Shown: piece by piece, positions 1 to 8,144 of the stretch
Position numbering within the stretch: the first letter of the stretch is position 1
Layout of the letters: each line of letters opens with the position of its first letter
From: Usitatibacter palustris
GTDB taxonomy: Bacteria; Pseudomonadota; Gammaproteobacteria; Burkholderiales; Usitatibacteraceae
Direction of reading: 5' to 3'
Length of the DNA: 64,000 bases
Assembly: GCF_013003985.1 (NCBI RefSeq)
Contig: NZ_CP053073.1
Span: 3,472,001 to 3,536,000, forward strand
Notes under the pieces: model-generated
Databases searched by the model: none
What the model was told of the DNA's origin: nothing
Seen by the model: only the letters and a program-made list of their open reading frames with translations
Position numbers and translations under genes: made by a program

Positions 1-1
1 C

Positions 2-2647
2 ATCGGCACCACCAACAAGTCCGGTGGCAGCGGCTGCAACGGTTGCCACGGCGCGGCCGGGGGCAACATGGCCTCCGTCGCGATCACCGGCCCCGCGTCG
101 CTGACCGCGGGCCAGGCGGGAACCTACACGGTCACAGCGACCCAGGTCACGGGGAGCGCGGGTGTGAAGATGGGTGTCAACGTCGCTGCGAGCGACAGCC
201 CGACGCCCCTCTCGGTGTTCGCTGGAATGCCCACGGGCCTCTCGAGCGGTGAGATCCATCACAACAGCGCGGTCGGTGCACTGCGGACGACCTCCGGCGG
301 AACTGCGACCTACCAGTTCACGTACACCATGCCCGCCGCGGCAGCCGTCGGCTCCACGCACACGCTCTACGCGGCTTCGACTCTCGCGTTCACCGGCTGG
401 AACCACGCTCCGAACTTCACCGTCACCACGGCACCGGTCAATCCGACCAGCGTCACGCCGTCCAACATCACGCAGGCCACGGTGGATCTCACGTGGACCG
501 GCGGCGGGCCGCAGTATCGCGTGGTCTACAAGACCGGTGCGGTCGCGCCCACGACGCCAACCGACGGCACGACGATCAACCTGGCCGCCGTCACCTCGAC
601 GACGGTCGCCGGCCTGACGGGCGGCACGCAGTACACATTCAAGATCTTCTCGAAGGACGCGGGCGCCACCGTTTTCTCGGCGAGCGGCCCGACCACGACG
701 ATCACCACGCTCGCCACGACCGCAGGCACGCGTTACGTGAACGCCTCCGCCGGCTCGAACGCCGGCAACTGCTCGAGCGCGGGCCTGCCCTGCCGCACGA
801 TCACGTACGCGATGGCGCAGGCCACGTCGGGCAACCCGGGTGACCTCATCAGCGTCGCGCCGGGCACGTACAACGTCGCGCTGGGCGAAGTGTTCCCGAT
901 CATCTTCAAGCCCGGCGTGCAGCTCGTCGCCACGGGAACGCCCTCGAACACGATCATCGACGGCACGGGCGACACGGTGCGCCAGGGACTGATCTTCAGC
1001 ACCGGCAACGCGTCCCCGGTCGCGCGCATCGAGGGCTTCACGATCGCCAACGGCCTGCACATCCCGAGCCAGGGTGGCTCGGCGACCGGCGGTGGCGTTC
1101 GCATCCAGACTTCGTCGCAGACCTTCACGATCACGCGCAACGTCTTCTCGAACAATGAAGCGCGCGGGTACTCCGCGGATAACTCGACCGGCATGACCGG
1201 TGGACTGGGCTGGGGCGGCGGGCTCTACGTCTTCTCGTCGGCGATGAATGTCGTGAACAACGTGTTCGTCGGCAACATCGCGCGTGGCGGCAACGGGTTC
1301 TCGCATCCGGGTACGCCGCTGACGGGCAACGAGTACGGTGGACCGGGCGAAGGCGGCGCAATCTACATCGGCGGCACGGGCATCGTGATCAACAACACGT
1401 TCTACGGGAACGCCGCGATCGGTGGCAACGGCGGAAGCTCATCGACCGGCACCGCCAACGGCCGCGAAGGATCCAAGGGTGCGATTTCCGCGTCCGGCAA
1501 TCCGGCCCCGTCGATCGCCAACAACATCTTCATGAACAACTCGGCGAGCTCGGGCACGGGCGGCACGCCGGACATCTCGTCGATCGGTGCAGTCCTCGCG
1601 GGCAACGCGCCCTCGGTGCGCAACAACCTGTTCTTCGGGAACACCGTGAGCGGTGCTGCGAGCGCCGGAGACACGATCGGCGTCTCGAGCGTGAGCGCCA
1701 ATCCCAACTTCCTCGCCGCACCCACGAGCTTCAACATCCCCGTGGGCTCGCCAGCCGCGGGTACGGGCAGCGCGACGGCCGCACCGACGGTGGATCTCGC
1801 GGGCACCACGCGCGCGACTCCGCCGGCCATCGGCGCGTACGAACCGGGCAACCCCAATCCGCCGCGGCTTGCGAACATCTCCACGCGCGGCCTCGTGGGC
1901 ACCGGCAACAACGTGATGATCGCGGGCCTCATCGTCGGCGGGCCGAGTGCGAAGACGGTGGTCATCACGGTCGCCGGACCTTCGCTCTCCGGCGCCGGCA
2001 TTCCCAATCCGCTCGCGAACCCGCACCTCACGCTGATCCGTTCGTCCGACGGCGTGACCGTGGGCGCGAGCGACAACTGGGGAGACGCGGCGAACGCGGC
2101 GGCGATCCAGTCCGCGGGCTTCGCGCCGGCACATCCGGCCGAGCCGGCGATCATGATGACGCTCGCACCCGGCGCCTACACCGCGATCGTGCAAGGCTCC
2201 GCGGGCATCGGCACCGGCGTGGCATTGGTCGGTGTCTATGAGATCGACCATCCCGAGGTGCCGCTCATCAACCTCTCGACACGCGGCCAGGTGCTCAACG
2301 GCAGCGACGTGATGATCGCGGGCCTCATCATCTACGGCGATGGACCGCAGCAGGTCGTCATCACCGTGGCCGGGCCGTCGCTCGTGAACGCGGGGATTCC
2401 GAACCCGATCGCGAACCCGACCCTCACGCTGATCCGCTCGTCCGACGGCGTCGTGGTGGGCAGCAACGACAACTGGGGAGATGCGGCGAACGCGGCGGCG
2501 ATCCAGGCGGCGGGCTTCGCGCCGGCGCATGCGGCCGAGCCGGCGATCATGATGACGCTCGCTCCGGGTGCCTATACCGCGATCGTGCAAGGGTCCGGCG
2601 GCCAGAGCACCGGCATCGGACTGGTGGGCGTCTACAAGGTGAACTAG
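2..2647 (+). CDS. Large exported/surface protein, 5' truncated: CxxCH motif, beta-sandwich, Fn3, beta-helix, two C-terminal modules
   Basis: The reading frame is open from base 2, so the start and any signal peptide lie outside the window; 881 residues are visible. The first residues contain CNGCH, a c-type heme attachment motif (residues 12-16). Next come a beta-sandwich like choice-of-anchor V domains (about 25-140), a fibronectin type III domain (about 145-235) and a Gly/Asn-rich right-handed beta-helix of the DUF1565/pectate-lyase type (about 240-590). It ends with two tandem modules of about 125 residues, each with the motifs VMIAG, VAGPSL, NDNW and PGAYTAIVQG. The same pair ends the proteins at 6207-8072 and 61044-64000. 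An internal ATG at 68 exists but would drop the CxxCH. Its stop interlocks with that of the convergent gene in a CTAG. Surface location is inferred; the substrate is unknown. Confidence 0.8.
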   Translation: MGTTNKSGGSGCNGCHGAAGGNMASVAITGPASLTAGQAGTYTVTATQVTGSAGVKMGVNVAASDSPTPLSVFAGMPTGLSSGEIHHNSAVGALRTTSGGTATYQFTYTMPAAAAVGSTHTLYAASTLAFTGWNHAPNFTVTTAPVNPTSVTPSNITQATVDLTWTGGGPQYRVVYKTGAVAPTTPTDGTTINLAAVTSTTVAGLTGGTQYTFKIFSKDAGATVFSASGPTTTITTLATTAGTRYVNASAGSNAGNCSSAGLPCRTITYAMAQATSGNPGDLISVAPGTYNVALGEVFPIIFKPGVQLVATGTPSNTIIDGTGDTVRQGLIFSTGNASPVARIEGFTIANGLHIPSQGGSATGGGVRIQTSSQTFTITRNVFSNNEARGYSADNSTGMTGGLGWGGGLYVFSSAMNVVNNVFVGNIARGGNGFSHPGTPLTGNEYGGPGEGGAIYIGGTGIVINNTFYGNAAIGGNGGSSSTGTANGREGSKGAISASGNPAPSIANNIFMNNSASSGTGGTPDISSIGAVLAGNAPSVRNNLFFGNTVSGAASAGDTIGVSSVSANPNFLAAPTSFNIPVGSPAAGTGSATAAPTVDLAGTTRATPPAIGAYEPGNPNPPRLANISTRGLVGTGNNVMIAGLIVGGPSAKTVVITVAGPSLSGAGIPNPLANPHLTLIRSSDGVTVGASDNWGDAANAAAIQSAGFAPAHPAEPAIMMTLAPGAYTAIVQGSAGIGTGVALVGVYEIDHPEVPLINLSTRGQVLNGSDVMIAGLIIYGDGPQQVVITVAGPSLVNAGIPNPIANPTLTLIRSSDGVVVGSNDNWGDAANAAAIQAAGFAPAHAAEPAIMMTLAPGAYTAIVQGSGGQSTGIGLVGVYKVN

Positions 2648-3666
2648 GCCGGGGCCTGGCGCTTTGCGCGCCGGGCCTTGAGCTGCGCGATCACCTCGCC
2701 CAGATACCCGCGCCGATAGAAGCGCGGCGCGATCAGGCGATCGAGCTCGCTCGAATCCACGTGGCCCTGCAGCGCGGCAAAGCGCTTCCGCTCCCGCCAG
2801 AACTCGGGAAGCTTGCGCAACGCGTCGCGATACACCGCGAGCATCACGACGAATCGTCCCGAGAGCGTCTGGCGCACGAGCGTCATCGCGTGCGCCGCGG
2901 CGAGCAGCACGCCGTACTTCACGAGCAGCCAACCGGGCACCAGCTTCGCGTGCATCCAGATGAGATTGCGCAGGCCGTGGTACGCGATGAAGTCGTTGTC
3001 GACGTTGCCCGTGCTCGCCTGCCCTTCGTGCAGCGCGATCGCATCGGCGGCATACACCGGCCGGTGACCGAGCAGGAGCGCGCGCATCGCGAGGTCCGTG
3101 TCTTCGCAGTAGCAGAAGAACCGCTCGTCGAAGACGTATCCCGTTTGCTCTTTGAGCTTCTCCACGAGCGAGCGCGTGATCAGGCAGCAGCCGCCCGTGG
3201 GTCCGAGGTAGGGATCGTCCGCGCTCAGCCGGTTGGCCGGCATCAGGCTCGCGTAGATCGAGATGCCCAGCGAATCGGGCTCCGTGGGCGCGGCGAGCCG
3301 GTTCATGCGCCCGCCGACGAGTGCCACTTCACCGGCGTTCGACGCGGCATCCACCAGGCGCTCCAGCATCGCGGGCTCGGCCGTCGCGTCGTTGTTGAGC
3401 AGCACGACGACGTGGCACTGCAACTCGCGCATCAATTCGTCGATGAGCGCGTTGTTGCCTCCGGCGAAGCCCAGGTTGACGGTAGAGCGGAAGAGGCGCA
3501 ACTCGGCGCGGGGCAGGGGCGTGATGCCGCGCGCCAACGCGTCGAAATCATCGTCACCGGACGCGTTGTCGAGCACGCACACCCACTGCGGTTGCCGCGT
3601 GCTCGCGCGCAGGGACTCCAGGCAACGCAGCGTCTGGCGCGACGTGTTGAAGTTGACGATCGCCAC
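2644..3666 (-). CDS. Glycosyltransferase family 2 (rhamnosyltransferase-like)
   Basis: A GT-A fold glycosyltransferase, probably adding a sugar to a surface polysaccharide. From the chosen start it opens with VAIVNFNTSRQTL, the usual N-terminus of this family. LDNAS, NLGFAGGNN and the metal-binding stretch LLNNDA follow, then GPTGGCCLI and an acidic YCEDTDLAMR acceptor-side motif. About 340 aa is normal. The GTG at 3666 is preferred because a GAGGG lies about 8 nt upstream and the conserved N-terminus begins there. An ATG at 3828 would add 54 unconserved residues and overlap the divergent gene. It pairs with the two-domain GT2 gene that starts at about 3803 on the other strand. Confidence 0.85.
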   Translation of the reverse strand: MAIVNFNTSRQTLRCLESLRASTRQPQWVCVLDNASGDDDFDALARGITPLPRAELRLFRSTVNLGFAGGNNALIDELMRELQCHVVVLLNNDATAEPAMLERLVDAASNAGEVALVGGRMNRLAAPTEPDSLGISIYASLMPANRLSADDPYLGPTGGCCLITRSLVEKLKEQTGYVFDERFFCYCEDTDLAMRALLLGHRPVYAADAIALHEGQASTGNVDNDFIAYHGLRNLIWMHAKLVPGWLLVKYGVLLAAAHAMTLVRQTLSGRFVVMLAVYRDALRKLPEFWRERKRFAALQGHVDSSELDRLIAPRFYRRGYLGEVIAQLKARRAKRQAPA

Positions 3667-3759
3667 GCCCGTGCCCTCGCCGGCCGCCCCGCCGTCAAGA
3701 GGGAGAATCCGCGAATGGAGAACCCTCTCTCCGGCACGGACATCGGAGGTCGCGGAAGG

Positions 3760-3765
3760 TAGAAT
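3760..3765 (+). promoter_or_regulatory. Putative -10 element TAGAAT
   Basis: TAGAAT lies about 38 nt before the TTG proposed as start of the double glycosyltransferase gene, in the divergent gap between the two GT2 genes. No clear -35 is visible. The same hexamer stands before the genes at 6207, 8145 and 24568. Confidence 0.35.
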
Positions 3766-3802
3766 CCTGCCTCCGCCAGCGATTCCCACTTGTAATTTCT
3801 CC

Positions 3803-6082
3803 TTGACGACGATCGACCTCACCCTCAAGCCGCTCGAGAAAGACCCGGATCCCGTCGAGGGCGAAGATGGCCGGCGTTACTGGAGGGCTCGATCCTTTGA
3901 TCCCTCGTTCCTTGCAAGCCTGCCGACGAGCCAGTCCTCGCTGAAGCCGGGCTGGTACAAGGCCCGCGCCACGATGGTGCTTCGGAGCGGCCAGATCGCG
4001 GGCCCGCAGCTCTACATCCCGCTCTCCTGGGGTGGCTACTCCGAGGTCAGCTCGGTGAAATTCGTGCTCGAGGGCGACGAGTACGTGACCGAATTCTACC
4101 TGCCGAGCACCGTCCGCGACTTCCGTTTCGATCCGAGCATCTACCCATGCGAGTTCGAGTGCGCGGGAATCCAGGTCGAACCGGCTCCCGGGAAGGCCGG
4201 CGCGAAGAGCGCGTTCGGCAGCTCGCTCGAGACTCTGCGGAAGGTGCATCCGCGCCAGCTCGCCCTCTGGGTCCGCCAAGGCCTGCGCCTCTTGTTCGCG
4301 AGGGGACCGGTGGCGCTCTGGGAGGCCGCGTATTGGGCGCTGGTCAACCACTCGCGCGCACAGGCCGGGTACGGCAGCTGGCTGCAGCAGTTCTCCACGC
4401 CCAGCGCGTCCGACCTCGCCGGGATGTCGGCGGCAAGCCCGCGATTCGCCAACGTGCCGTTGGTGAGCTTCATCACGCCCGTCTACAACACGCGCGCCGA
4501 CCTCCTGCGCGCGATGATCGACTCGGTGCTGGCGCAGGCCTACCCGCACTGGGAGCTGTGCATCGCCGATGACGCATCCACGCAGCCGCACGTGCGCGCG
4601 ATCCTCGAGGAATACCGGCAGCGCGATCCGCGCATCAAGGTGATCTATCGCGAGCAGAACGGGCACATCAGCGCGGCGTCGAACTCCGCGCTCAGTCTCG
4701 CGACCGGCGATTTCATCGCGCTGCTCGATCACGACGACGTGATCACGCCAGACGCGCTTTACTGGGTGGTGCGCGAGATCAACGAGCATCCGGATGCGGC
4801 GCTGCTCTACTCCGACGAGGACAAGCTCGACTTCAACGGCGCGCGCACCAACGCGTACTTCAAGTGCGACTGGAACTACGACCTTTTCCTTTCGCACAAC
4901 CTCATCACGCACCTGGGTGTGTATCGCGCCGACATCGTGCGCGCCAACGGCGGCTTCCGCCTGGGCTTCGAGGGCGCGCAGGACTACGACCTCGCGCTGC
5001 GCTTCATCGAGAAGATCGACCACAGGCAGATCCGCCATATCCCGCGCGTGCTCTACCAGTGGCGGATGATCGCGGGCAGCACGGCCGTGGGCGCCGGGGA
5101 GAAGGACTACGCCGCGGAGCGCGCGCGCCTAGCGGTGTCCGAGCACCTCGCAAGGACGGGCGTGCGCGCCGAGGTCGAAACGATTCCCGAGATGGCCGTG
5201 CAGCGCGTGCGCTACGCGCTTCCCGATCCCGCGCCGCTCGTCTCCATCATCTGCCCCACGCGCAACGGCGTGAAGCTCGTGCGCATGTGCGTGGAGAGCG
5301 TGCGCGCGAAGACGACGTATCCGAACTACGAGTTCCTGCTCGTGGACAACGGCAGCGACGACGACGATGCGATCGAGTACTTCCAGTCGCTCGCCGACCA
5401 GGGCAAGGTGCGCATCCTGAAGGACCCGCGCCCGTTCAATTTCTCGCGCATCAACAACGACTCCGCGCGCGCGGCCAAGGGCGACGTCCTGGTCTTCCTC
5501 AACAACGACATCGAGGTGATCAGTCCCGACTGGCTCACCGAGCTCGTCTCGCACGCGGTGCGCCCGGGCATTGGCGCGGTCGGCGCGAAGCTCTGGTATC
5601 CCAACGACACGATCCAGCACGCGGGCCTGATCCTGGTCGCGGGCCTCGCGGCACACGCGCACCACGGCAAGGCGCGCGGCGATCATGGCTACTTCAGCCG
5701 CGCGAGCCTCACGCAGGCGCTCTCGGGCGTCACCGGTGCGTGCCTGTGCGTGACCCGCAAGGTCTTCGATGAAGTCGGCGGATTCGACGAGGCGCTCGCG
5801 GTGGCCTTCAACGACGTGGACCTGTGCCTCAAGATCCAGGCCGCGGGTTATCGCAACATCTACACGCCGTTCGCGGAGCTCTACCACCACGAGTCGGCGA
5901 GCCGCGGCTACGAGGACACGCCCGAGAAGATGGCCCGTTTCGAGAAGGAAGCCGGCGCGGTGCGCGCGCGCTGGATGCCCGTGCTGATGAACGATCCGTA
6001 CTACAACCCGAACCTCACGCTCACCGGCGAACCCTTCACGCCCGCCTGGCCCCCGCGGGTCGCGCCTTTCGAGCCGCGCTGA
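3803..6082 (+). CDS. Glycosyltransferase with two GT2 domains
   Basis: A probable polysaccharide-assembly enzyme of about 759 aa with an N-terminal beta-rich segment (about 1-130) and two GT2 domains. Domain 1 starts at VPLVSFITPVYN and has LLDHDDV as its metal-binding motif. Domain 2 starts at APLVSIICPTRNG and has FLNNDIEV, followed by the acceptor-side motif GGFDEALAVAFNDVD. Such two-domain GT2 proteins are typical of O-antigen, capsule or rhamnan loci. The start is uncertain: TTG at 3803 is used because coding-like sequence (RYWRARSFDPS) begins soon after, and no good Shine-Dalgarno site is visible. An ATG at 3973 would remove part of the N-terminal domain. The frame stays open upstream to 3263, but that part is antisense to the neighbouring gene. 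Confidence 0.82.
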   Translation: MTTIDLTLKPLEKDPDPVEGEDGRRYWRARSFDPSFLASLPTSQSSLKPGWYKARATMVLRSGQIAGPQLYIPLSWGGYSEVSSVKFVLEGDEYVTEFYLPSTVRDFRFDPSIYPCEFECAGIQVEPAPGKAGAKSAFGSSLETLRKVHPRQLALWVRQGLRLLFARGPVALWEAAYWALVNHSRAQAGYGSWLQQFSTPSASDLAGMSAASPRFANVPLVSFITPVYNTRADLLRAMIDSVLAQAYPHWELCIADDASTQPHVRAILEEYRQRDPRIKVIYREQNGHISAASNSALSLATGDFIALLDHDDVITPDALYWVVREINEHPDAALLYSDEDKLDFNGARTNAYFKCDWNYDLFLSHNLITHLGVYRADIVRANGGFRLGFEGAQDYDLALRFIEKIDHRQIRHIPRVLYQWRMIAGSTAVGAGEKDYAAERARLAVSEHLARTGVRAEVETIPEMAVQRVRYALPDPAPLVSIICPTRNGVKLVRMCVESVRAKTTYPNYEFLLVDNGSDDDDAIEYFQSLADQGKVRILKDPRPFNFSRINNDSARAAKGDVLVFLNNDIEVISPDWLTELVSHAVRPGIGAVGAKLWYPNDTIQHAGLILVAGLAAHAHHGKARGDHGYFSRASLTQALSGVTGACLCVTRKVFDEVGGFDEALAVAFNDVDLCLKIQAAGYRNIYTPFAELYHHESASRGYEDTPEKMARFEKEAGAVRARWMPVLMNDPYYNPNLTLTGEPFTPAWPPRVAPFEPR

Positions 6083-6083
6083 C

Positions 6084-6112
6084 CGTCTCCGAACGGAGAC
6101 GAAAACACGATT
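6084..6112 (+). terminator. Hairpin after the glycosyltransferase gene
   Basis: CGTCTCC-GAAC-GGAGACG is a perfect 7-bp stem right after the stop codon, followed by a second small A/T palindrome (CGAAAA...TTTTCG). There is no proper U tract after the first stem, so a terminator role is only possible. Confidence 0.35.
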
Positions 6113-6194
6113 TTCGGCTGCCGTTCGTCGGAAACCCCGCGTTTGTCGCCGACAAGCGACGCAAAACGCCGTGATCTTGCGCGGCCCGCGTCCC

Positions 6195-6200
6195 TAGAAT
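6195..6200 (+). promoter_or_regulatory. Putative -10 element TAGAAT close to a GTG start
   Basis: TAGAAT ends 6 nt before the GTG at 6207. A sigma-70 start site about 7 nt downstream would fall on the start codon, which would give a leaderless mRNA. No obvious -35 at the normal distance. Confidence 0.35.
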
Positions 6201-6206
6201 CGGGCC

Positions 6207-8072
6207 GTGAAAAAATTTACACGTGCTGCCCGCATCTGCGCGGGCCTCATCCTCGCGGGCCACGCGGTCGTGGCGGCCCATGCGCAGGCCGTCGTCGAAA
6301 AGCCCATCGGCTCCGAGGCGGAGTCGCGCCTCGGTCCCGCGCCCTGGTTCGATCCGGCATTCACGGTCGCCCCCAGCCGGAACAAGTTCATCGTCGTGCC
6401 GACGCCGGTCGGGCCCCTCAACACGTTCAATTACGCGGAGGTCGTCGCCGCCTATAACGCGTTCTACAACGTCGCGACGCCCTCGATCGGATTCACGGGG
6501 TCCGTCGCTACGTGCGATCCGGGCTCGATGTCCCTCGCGTTCCAGCAGTGGACCCTGACGCGGATCAACTTTCTTCGCGCGATGGCGGGCGTGAACGGCA
6601 ACACGGTGCTCGACACCGCACTCAACACGCAGGAGCAGGCGGCGGCGCTGATCGTGTCGGCGACCGGCGTCATCACCAGCGCTCCGCAGACCACCTCCAC
6701 CTGCTGGACGCAGGCCGGCGCCGATGGTTCGGCCACCTCGAGCCTCGCGCTCGCGGACGACGCGATCCCGCTCTACATGACCGATCCGGGCACCGGCAAC
6801 GAAGCCGTCGGGCATCGCCGCTGGATCCTGCACTCCCGCAAGTCCCGCTTCGGCCTGGGCAACGCGATCGGCCCGGCGAATGCCACCGCACTTTATGTCT
6901 TCGACTTCCAGGCGGAGGCCGATGCGCCCAACGGCATTCCGTGGCCGCCGCGCGGCTATGTGCCGCTTGCGCTCTTCCCCGCGCCGTTCGGTACCGAAAG
7001 GCAGCGCTGGTCGTTCGGCTTTCCCAACGCGAACTTCGGAAGCGCGAACGTCGCCGTCACGCGCAACGGCACCAGCGTCCCCGTCTCGGTGATCTCCCGG
7101 ACAACGAACGGCTATGGTGACAACACCATCGTGTGGGCGATGCCGACGGGGCACGTCGTCACGAAGGGCTCCAACTACGCCGTCACCATCTCCGGCATCT
7201 CGGGCGCTCCGTTCGCGTCGTACAGCTACAACGTGATGCCCATCGATCCCGCGGATCCCCCTCCCGCCGCACCGGCGGGTCCCCCGCGGCTGGTCAACGC
7301 CTCGACGCGCGGGCAGGTCCTGACGGGAGCTGACGTGATGATCGCGGGCTTCATCGTCGGCGGGCCGACGCCCAAGACGATCGTCGTCACGGTCGCAGGG
7401 CCCTCGCTCACGGCCGCGGGCGTTCCGGGCGCACTGCAGAATCCGGCGGTGACGCTCGTGCGCGCCTCCGACGGCGTGGTCATCGGCAACAACGACAACT
7501 GGCAGAGCGCCCCCAATGCGGCGGCGATCCAGGCGGCGGGCTTCGCGCCGGCGCATCCCTTCGAGCCGGCGGTGATGATGACGCTTCCTCCGGGCGCGTA
7601 CACCGCGGTCGTCCAGGGCGCGCCGGGAATGACCGGTGTAGGCCTCGTGGCCTTGTACGAGGTCGATACCCCCGACGTGCCGCTCATCAACCTCTCCACG
7701 CGCGGCCAGGTGCTCACCGGGGACAGCGTGATGATCGCGGGCTTCGTCGTCGGGGGCAGCGGATCGCAAAACGTCGTGGTGACGGTCGCGGGGCCGTCGC
7801 TCACGGGGCAAGGCGTCCCCGGCGCGCTGGCCAATCCCAGGCTCACGATCGTGCGCGCCTCCGATGGCGCGACGATCGCGACCAACGACAACTGGCAAAC
7901 GCAGACCAACGCCACACACGTGGCGGCCATCCAGGACGCGGGATTCGCGCCCGCGCACGCCAACGAACCGGCCGTGTATCTGTCGCTGCCGCCGGGCGCC
8001 TACACCGCCGTCGTGCAGGGCGTGAACAACACCACCGGCGTGGCACTCGTGGGGGTCTACCGCGCACCGTAA
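6207..8072 (+). CDS. Exported CAP/SCP-domain protein with two C-terminal repeat modules
   Basis: 621 aa. The Sec signal peptide (about 1-26, starting MKKFTRAARICAG and ending AAHAQA) is followed by a CAP (SCP/PR-1, CRISP) domain. Its marks are an NFLRAMAG helix, the LNTQEQAAALI segment and GNEAVGHRRWILH, the His-containing CAP motif. After a beta-rich stretch and a Pro/Ala linker (about 345) come two modules of about 125 aa with VMIAGF, VAGPSL, NDNW and PGAYTAVVQG, the same pair as in the two edge proteins. CAP proteins bind lipids or act extracellularly in varied ways; a specific role cannot be read here. The start is GTG with little Shine-Dalgarno signal. It sits alone between polysaccharide genes. 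Confidence 0.85.
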   Translation: MKKFTRAARICAGLILAGHAVVAAHAQAVVEKPIGSEAESRLGPAPWFDPAFTVAPSRNKFIVVPTPVGPLNTFNYAEVVAAYNAFYNVATPSIGFTGSVATCDPGSMSLAFQQWTLTRINFLRAMAGVNGNTVLDTALNTQEQAAALIVSATGVITSAPQTTSTCWTQAGADGSATSSLALADDAIPLYMTDPGTGNEAVGHRRWILHSRKSRFGLGNAIGPANATALYVFDFQAEADAPNGIPWPPRGYVPLALFPAPFGTERQRWSFGFPNANFGSANVAVTRNGTSVPVSVISRTTNGYGDNTIVWAMPTGHVVTKGSNYAVTISGISGAPFASYSYNVMPIDPADPPPAAPAGPPRLVNASTRGQVLTGADVMIAGFIVGGPTPKTIVVTVAGPSLTAAGVPGALQNPAVTLVRASDGVVIGNNDNWQSAPNAAAIQAAGFAPAHPFEPAVMMTLPPGAYTAVVQGAPGMTGVGLVALYEVDTPDVPLINLSTRGQVLTGDSVMIAGFVVGGSGSQNVVVTVAGPSLTGQGVPGALANPRLTIVRASDGATIATNDNWQTQTNATHVAAIQDAGFAPAHANEPAVYLSLPPGAYTAVVQGVNNTTGVALVGVYRAP

Positions 8073-8111
8073 CGCCCCCCTGAGGGCGCGCGCCGGCCTC
8101 GCGCGCCGCGG

Positions 8112-8117
8112 TAGAAT
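8112..8117 (+). promoter_or_regulatory. Putative -10 element TAGAAT before the TPR-membrane/GT operon
   Basis: TAGAAT lies 27 nt before the ATG at 8145 and would give a leader of about 20 nt. The following GCTGCATAGCATC contains a short inverted repeat. It is the likely promoter for the three-gene operon 8145-12316. Confidence 0.35.
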
Positions 8118-8144
8118 GCTGCATAGCATCAACCGTGTTCCTCA

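Noticed and set aside
3263..3802. N-terminal extension of the double glycosyltransferase
   Set aside because: The frame stays open, but this sequence is antisense to the neighbouring glycosyltransferase and shows shadow-type composition.
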